Assembly: GCA_030220185.1 (NCBI GenBank)
Contig: JASPKZ010004201.1
Span: 1,161,014 to 1,225,013 of the forward strand
Length of the DNA: 64,000 nt
Direction: 5' to 3'
DNA from: Diploptera punctata
Lineage: Eukaryota; Arthropoda; Insecta; Blattodea; Blaberidae
Position numbers and translations under genes: made by a program
Shown here: positions 59,534-64,000 of the stretch, piece by piece
Numbering within the stretch: the stretch's first letter is position 1
How the letters are laid out: each line of letters starts with the position of its first letter
Notes under the pieces: model-generated
What the model was told of the DNA's origin: nothing
Seen by the model: the letters and a program-made list of their open reading frames with translations, nothing else
Databases searched by the model: none

Positions 59534-59547
59534 GTTGCCCGGGCAAC
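59534..59547. promoter_or_regulatory. Perfect X-box-like palindrome (RFX site)
   Basis: GTTGCCCGGGCAAC is a perfect 14-bp inverted repeat that fits the RFX-factor X-box consensus (GTNRCC, 0-3 N, RGYAAC). The surrounding 59400-59640 is less repeat-like and contains several CpGs. No adjacent start exon could be identified, so a regulatory role is speculative. Confidence 0.4.
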
Positions 59548-59639
59548 TCATAACATTTAACTTTCGTAATAGTTTCATTCTCGACATATATCCATTATAT
59601 GTTGACGTTATCATTATGGGGGGATGATTATCTTCATCG

Positions 59640-60299
59640 TTCAGATTGTTTCAAGTAATAATTTACTATTCTACATTTTATTACTATTTTACTTTCGAAC
59701 ATTACAGTCGAAATACAGAAGCAGAAAATAGAGTTTATATTCATATTTAGGAACTCATGAGTCTAATCTTGATGCCGGTCAATCTTACTGAGGCTTTTTC
59801 CGTTTTATTCAGAAGTCTAGACAAATGCTGGTTTAGAATTTTTTTTTACCAGGGCCCATTCATACCATTCAATTAAACCAGTGCTCATCTGAATCTACTC
59901 AAAACAATATGTTTTCTACATAATAAATACAATAGAAATTCGTAGTCTATTGAATATACTAAATTATTCTAGCCGTGATATGACCTCAGTTATTAAAGCG
60001 CCTGTAAACAATATAAATAAAGTACAATAACAGTTGTATTCAGCATATTTTCGTGCATTTCTTGTATTAAACAATGGCTATTAAACATTTCCAGCAATTT
60101 GATGGAATGGCTGACATAGCTAGTAAATTATATAAAAAAAATCAAAGTAGACTCTAAATGATATTATATATTATGCGTGTGTGTGTGTGTGTGGTGTGTG
60201 TATTTTAAGGTTTCTTAAACCTGTCAAATGCGGTTGTAGATTTTTAAAGTTATAATTAAGTGAGAAAACTTCATAACAGTGAGCTACATATCTTTATAA
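59640..60299. other. AT-rich spacer with TG microsatellite
   Basis: 60174-60200 is a TG repeat. No other feature is recognised. Confidence 0.4.
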
Positions 60300-60580
60300 G
60301 AAACCAGGTAATGTCTCGTAGACCCTATGTCGTATATTGCGATGTAGCACGACTGGAGAATGAAAGAGGGATATGGGAAACGATTTGTAACAATCAGAGG
60401 GAAAACGTCCGGTAGGTAGACCAATGATGAGATGAGAAATAATAATAAACCATAGTTTGAGGGAAGTAGATTATACAAGGAAGAATGGAAAACATCTCAG
60501 GATAGGGATTTGTGGAGAGCTTATGTCCGCGAAGCCGTGGACCTACGGATTCGTTAGTGCCAGTGACTTAGCTAGATATA
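60300..60580 (+). pseudogene. LINE 3' fragment (LAQDRD-tail family), degraded copy
   Basis: GTAGGTAGACCAATGATGAG, ATAGTTTGAGGGAAGTAGAT and CAGGATAGGGATTTGTGGAG, then AGCTTATGTCCGC, follow the 3' end of the 3039 copy with deletions. It ends at TTAGTGCCAGTGACTTAG. Confidence 0.78.
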
Positions 60581-60599
60581 GTTATGATCCTGGAGAAGA

Positions 60600-62040
60600 T
60601 CATAAACGTTCAATTGTTCAGATGTGCCCTGGGGTCCGTTTATCGGGGCCCAGCTGTGCTCACAACAGCAACAGGGCGCGTCCCCGGGTGGCGGATAGGG
60701 AACGGTCGTGGTTTGCTTGCACTCCTCCAGGCTAGTTCCAGACCGGACGCGGGGCCTTTTGTGAGGTCGTCAGGACTCGAGCGACCTGATGTACTACATA
60801 GCTGTGCTGCGCCCACTTCAGGCAGCAAATCGCGTCCCCTCGGAGCGTTAGTGGGGAAAAGTTAGGTGGATCTTGCTAGTCGTCCTCCTTCCAAGTCCGA
60901 TGGACTCGCGGACCATGTGGGGTCAGCCAGAGACGAACGCCCTGTTGTACTAAAGCTCAACTATACCGGCCCACAGGGCGGGATCAGCGGCCGTCGTGGC
61001 GAGGCGGTGGGAGATTGTGAGATCAGAAGCTCCCTTCTCTTGGTTAAAAATCCCGAGGTCCTTTGTGGGGGCACCATGGGCAATGAGAGTCCTTGGATGC
61101 TCATTGCTCAGTGGGCTGACTCACAGCAGCGGCACGACTAGGCCTAGTCTTGCGAAACGGGCTGGTTGGGACAATACGGGGCGTAATGTGGGAATTCACA
61201 ACCAGGTCAATAAGCTCGGGAAAGGAGGAAAGCGCGGTATTTGTTGGTGGGATTTAGCGCCGACTCTGGGACCGAGTGACCCACGGGACAATCTGTGAGA
61301 TCGTCAGGAGTGGAGCGACCTGACGTACCAATGCTCAGGCTGTGGACCCACTTCAGCAACCCAAACACGTTCCCAGCTGGTGCACTGGGGGAGGAAGGTC
61401 GGTGGATCTGGTATGGAGAGTCCTCCCGGTCAAGTCCAAGGGACTCGTTGAACCATAGTGGGGTAGGCAAGAGTTGAGCGACTTGTCTTACTATTTGCTC
61501 ATCTGTTGGAGCTTGCGAGCTCCGTGCTGGCCCCACACAGCTGCAGAAGGGAGTCCCTGGGGGCACACCGGGGCTCGGCTCGGGACCCAGTGCAGAGGGG
61601 GGCAACTGTACTGGTTCCTGGCCTCGGCCTACGGGCCCGCCACACACTGTGTGGTCGCCAGGAGATGAGCACCAGGATGTACTAAAAGTCTCACACTGTT
61701 GGGCTTGTAGCCCTAGCCGGTTCACATACGGCTGCAGGACACGTCCCTGGAGGCAGAACAGGGGAATGGTCGGTGGATCTGCGACAGCAGTCCCCCCGGC
61801 ATAGGCTCATGGAGCCCGTGGACCAACGTGTGGGGTGCGTCAGGAATGAGCGAGCTGATGTACTATGTAGCTCAGCAATTCCCGAATGCTAACTCTAACA
61901 CACTCTCCCTGGGGGTGTTGGTTTTAAGGACCGTGTGTGAACTTGAACGTGGAGTGAAAATAGGATAGGGAGGACTAGAACTAGGACTGGGAGTATGGTC
62001 ATGATGACCGAGGTATCCCAGGGTGGACGGATGGGCTAGA
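60600..62040. repeat. GC-rich island of degenerate tandem repeats, LINE 5' UTR-like
   Basis: Base composition jumps to clearly GC-rich for about 1.4 kb. A motif like GAGCGACCTGATGTACTA recurs at about 60780, 60936, 61314, 61470, 61664 and 61848, and GGTGGATCT with TCCAAGTCC or GTCCAAG in between, giving imperfect units of roughly 160-190 bp. The opening text (CCCCGGGTGGCGGATAGGG) resembles 5' UTRs of some arthropod LINEs. The overlapping ORFs on both strands are by-products of the GC content. Confidence 0.55.
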
Positions 62041-62380
62041 TGTTCAGATAGAAAAATATATTTTGGAAAATTAATAAAAAAAGTTTTAACAGAAGTATAT
62101 TTTAGTAATAAAGAACATTAATAGGTCTATCAAGCAATATTCGCATGCGATGGAACTCTGAAATAATATAACTGGTAAGGATATATTTAGTTGCAAGAAT
62201 TGCTCATAGGCTTAAAGGATATTTTTTGCCAAAATTAATTTTTAACATCAGAAAATTGGGAGTTTTTAAGCTAATGTGGGTACTGGGATTGGTTAATTTC
62301 ATATGTTCTACAAGAAAACACATAAAAAGTATTTTTATGGGAAAGGCACCTTTTGAAGTCAAGAAATAAACACCGATATT
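62041..62380. other. AT-rich spacer
   Basis: No feature recognised. Confidence 0.35.
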
Positions 62381-62452
62381 AAATAATAATAAAGTAATAA
62401 TATTAATACTAATAATAATAATAATAATAATGATGATAATAATAATATAATA

Positions 62453-62492
<40 letters not shown>

Positions 62493-62517
62493 TAATACTA
62501 GTAATAATAATAATGAC

Positions 62518-62554
<37 letters not shown>

Positions 62555-62585
62555 TAATAATAATAATAATCAGTTAATAATGCGC
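62380..62585. repeat. AAT/TAA microsatellite
   Basis: About 200 bp of imperfect AAT repeats with ATG and ACT interruptions. Confidence 0.93.
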
Positions 62586-63048
62586 ACAAGTTGTGCAAGT
62601 AATGATTTGTGCAAAAGTTAACACCATTGATGTTTTCCTATTCCTGCAGTTTTATGATATGATATCTTCCACAGATATGTGTCGCAAAGAACACACGCAC
62701 ACTTATCGTCTGCCTTTTGTGGAATGATTTATTTCTATATATTTTGTGGTTGGTATTCGTGGACCGCTAGGGATGTCACGAAGTGGCGAAGATGGTTGAT
62801 TTGAGCCTATCCAGTCATGTTCATAATGGCTTCCGTTGTGAAGAATTTTCCTGTATGTCCTCCCTCTTCTGTGTCCTCTCGATTTAGTGCTTCCTTCCAG
62901 CTGGGAGTGGAGGGTAGATAAAACCAGGTCAAACCTGTTCTAGGTCTTCTATCAAGAAGGTCTTTTGGGCAAGCACATACACTAACTTGGAGAGAAGAGT
63001 GTTTAGACACCCAGTGTGGCTTCGGGAAATTTCGATTAAACACCAGCG
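62586..63048. other. Unassigned sequence with a 95-codon minus frame
   Basis: The minus frame 62807-63094 (KTLVFNRNFPKPHWVSKHSS, RPRTGLTWFYLPSTPSWKEA) has some protein-like character but no recognisable domain, and its start runs into the dispersed repeat. Probably repeat-derived. Confidence 0.3.
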
Positions 63049-63049
63049 T

Positions 63050-64000
63050 CTTTTCAGAGATTGACCAAGATATAAGACAAAGTCTGTAGAACAAGTTAAG
63101 GAGAATGTCTAGAAAAGGGGTAATTCAAGGGATGGAAATTATAGAAGAGTAGACATGGAAATAAACCAAGATAGATAGAGAATCTTATCCAAAACTTGAC
63201 CCGAGAACAATGACAGGTGGCTAGATGAAGAATAATAATTCATTATAATTACATCAAAGATATAGCATCTATATACCTATCACTAAAAACACTAAGTTAC
63301 TTAAAATCGTTTTATTTCTAACATTATACAAAAGCCTGTTTGCTCCCTAAAATTTCTGGTACGCACTTTATGGACTGAACAATCATTACATAGGAAGTAA
63401 TGGGAACAGTTGCATCAGAATCTGTATTATGCGCACGAAAAATATTAAGAATTTAAACAAGCATTCGAAATTTTTTATAAAAGTAGGAAATGTAAATAAA
63501 GACAAAACCGATAACCTAATAATTCCGTAAAAGTAATTTGAGGAATTAAAAAAAATACTGTGACCCTAATGGAAAACATGAGCCAATTCAATATATATTT
63601 TAATATTCATTTTCATGCATTTTACGTATTAATAATACTTACTAGAGAAATATTTTTTTAACAGAAAATAAATTCCTTCTAATTAAACAAAAATTGATGC
63701 ACGATGTCCTACAGTTTAAAATACGCAGCTAACCATAATAGAATAGAATATACAGTTTATTAGGATTTAAATAAAAACTAGGTAATGAAATTATTGAAAG
63801 CTAATATATAGTGGAATAATTTAAACAACACGTTTTATCACGTAATGTTTCACTTAAATTAAGATAGGTACAGCTCATTTCAAATAATAAAAATTAATAT
63901 ATTTAGTTCAGGAGTCTTGTTGCCCTTCACTGCAGATGATTTGCTTTTGACATAGCGATGAAGCGCTCCAGCGTTTGCGAAAAAAAACTAGGCCGGCATC
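63050..64000. repeat. Dispersed repeat, copy 2 (runs off the window)
   Basis: Same orientation and order as 19370-20320, with many 1-2 bp indels and substitutions; the last bases (GCGTTTGCGAAAAAAAACTAG and GGCCGGCATC) parallel 20283-20312. The repeat, or a larger element containing it, probably continues beyond the window. Confidence 0.85.

Noticed and set aside
60640..61725. Several overlapping 60-172 codon frames on both strands
   Set aside because: They arise because stop codons are rare in the GC-rich island. Overlap in all frames and lack of any domain argue against genes.
60600..62040. Ribosomal RNA genes
   Set aside because: GC-rich text suggested rDNA at first, but no conserved 18S, 5.8S or 28S segments are recognisable and the internal repeats do not fit.
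62807..63094. 95-codon minus-strand frame as a host exon
   Set aside because: It has no splice pair and no recognisable domain, and its N-terminal part lies in the dispersed repeat at 63050.

Overview
The window is eukaryotic and AT-rich, and nearly all of it is transposable-element wreckage. It contains the non-LTR, Penelope-like, mariner, hAT, piggyBac and Helitron families typical of arthropod genomes. One LINE family, present in at least six fragments, ends in a protein tail ([23 protein letters not shown]) that I associate with large hemimetabolous insect genomes such as cockroaches and termites. I therefore infer an insect, possibly Blattodea; the species is not established. Nothing suggests a prokaryote, a virus or an organelle.

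Two host genes lie in the repeats, both on the minus strand. The first is a CUSTOS homologue: its start exon is at 9861-10014 and a second coding exon is at 2609-2744, with a 7.1 kb intron full of transposons; the 3' exons are not visible. The second is complete: five exons between 42415 and 30459 with consensus splice sites and matching phases. It encodes a 244-residue protein with four predicted membrane segments, of unknown function and resembling the arthropod tetraspan families. A possible terminal exon of a third gene is at 18840-18928.

Layout. 1-2.6 kb: Penelope-like fragment plus a hairpin element. 2.6-10 kb: CUSTOS intron with a mariner (5675-7065), LINE pieces and three hairpin elements. 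10.1-12.2 kb: decayed LINE carrying a small inverted-repeat insertion. 12.9-17.6 kb: a full-coding jockey-type LINE with intact ORF1 and ORF2 and a 14-bp target duplication, the youngest-looking insertion. 18-24 kb: SINEs, a dispersed repeat of about 945 bp (second copy at the window end) and LINE fragments. 24-30.5 kb: an R2-like LINE apparently split by a hairpin arm, a hAT and two Helitrons, ending next to the stop codon of the tetraspan gene. 30.5-42.4 kb: the tetraspan gene, whose introns hold a LINE split by a piggyBac and a SINE split by a hAT. 43.6-44.9 kb: minisatellite and microsatellites. 44.9-51.6 kb: a second hAT, a mariner and a Harbinger-like element carrying Penelope sequence. 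51.6-54 kb: an RTE-like LINE and another Penelope C-terminus. 55-57 kb: duplicated Helitron-like unit and an orphan ORF. 57.7 kb: hairpin. 60.6-62.0 kb: GC-rich degenerate tandem repeats. 63-64 kb: the second dispersed-repeat copy.

The most notable pattern is a set of at least eight foldback elements with unrelated hairpin arms. Most arms carry hammerhead-ribozyme-like blocks (CTGANGA, a short stem, GAAAC), and on one side only they are bounded by the same 20-bp motif. The tails of the two Penelope-like copies carry the same ribozyme-like blocks, which links the hairpins to Penelope-like elements.
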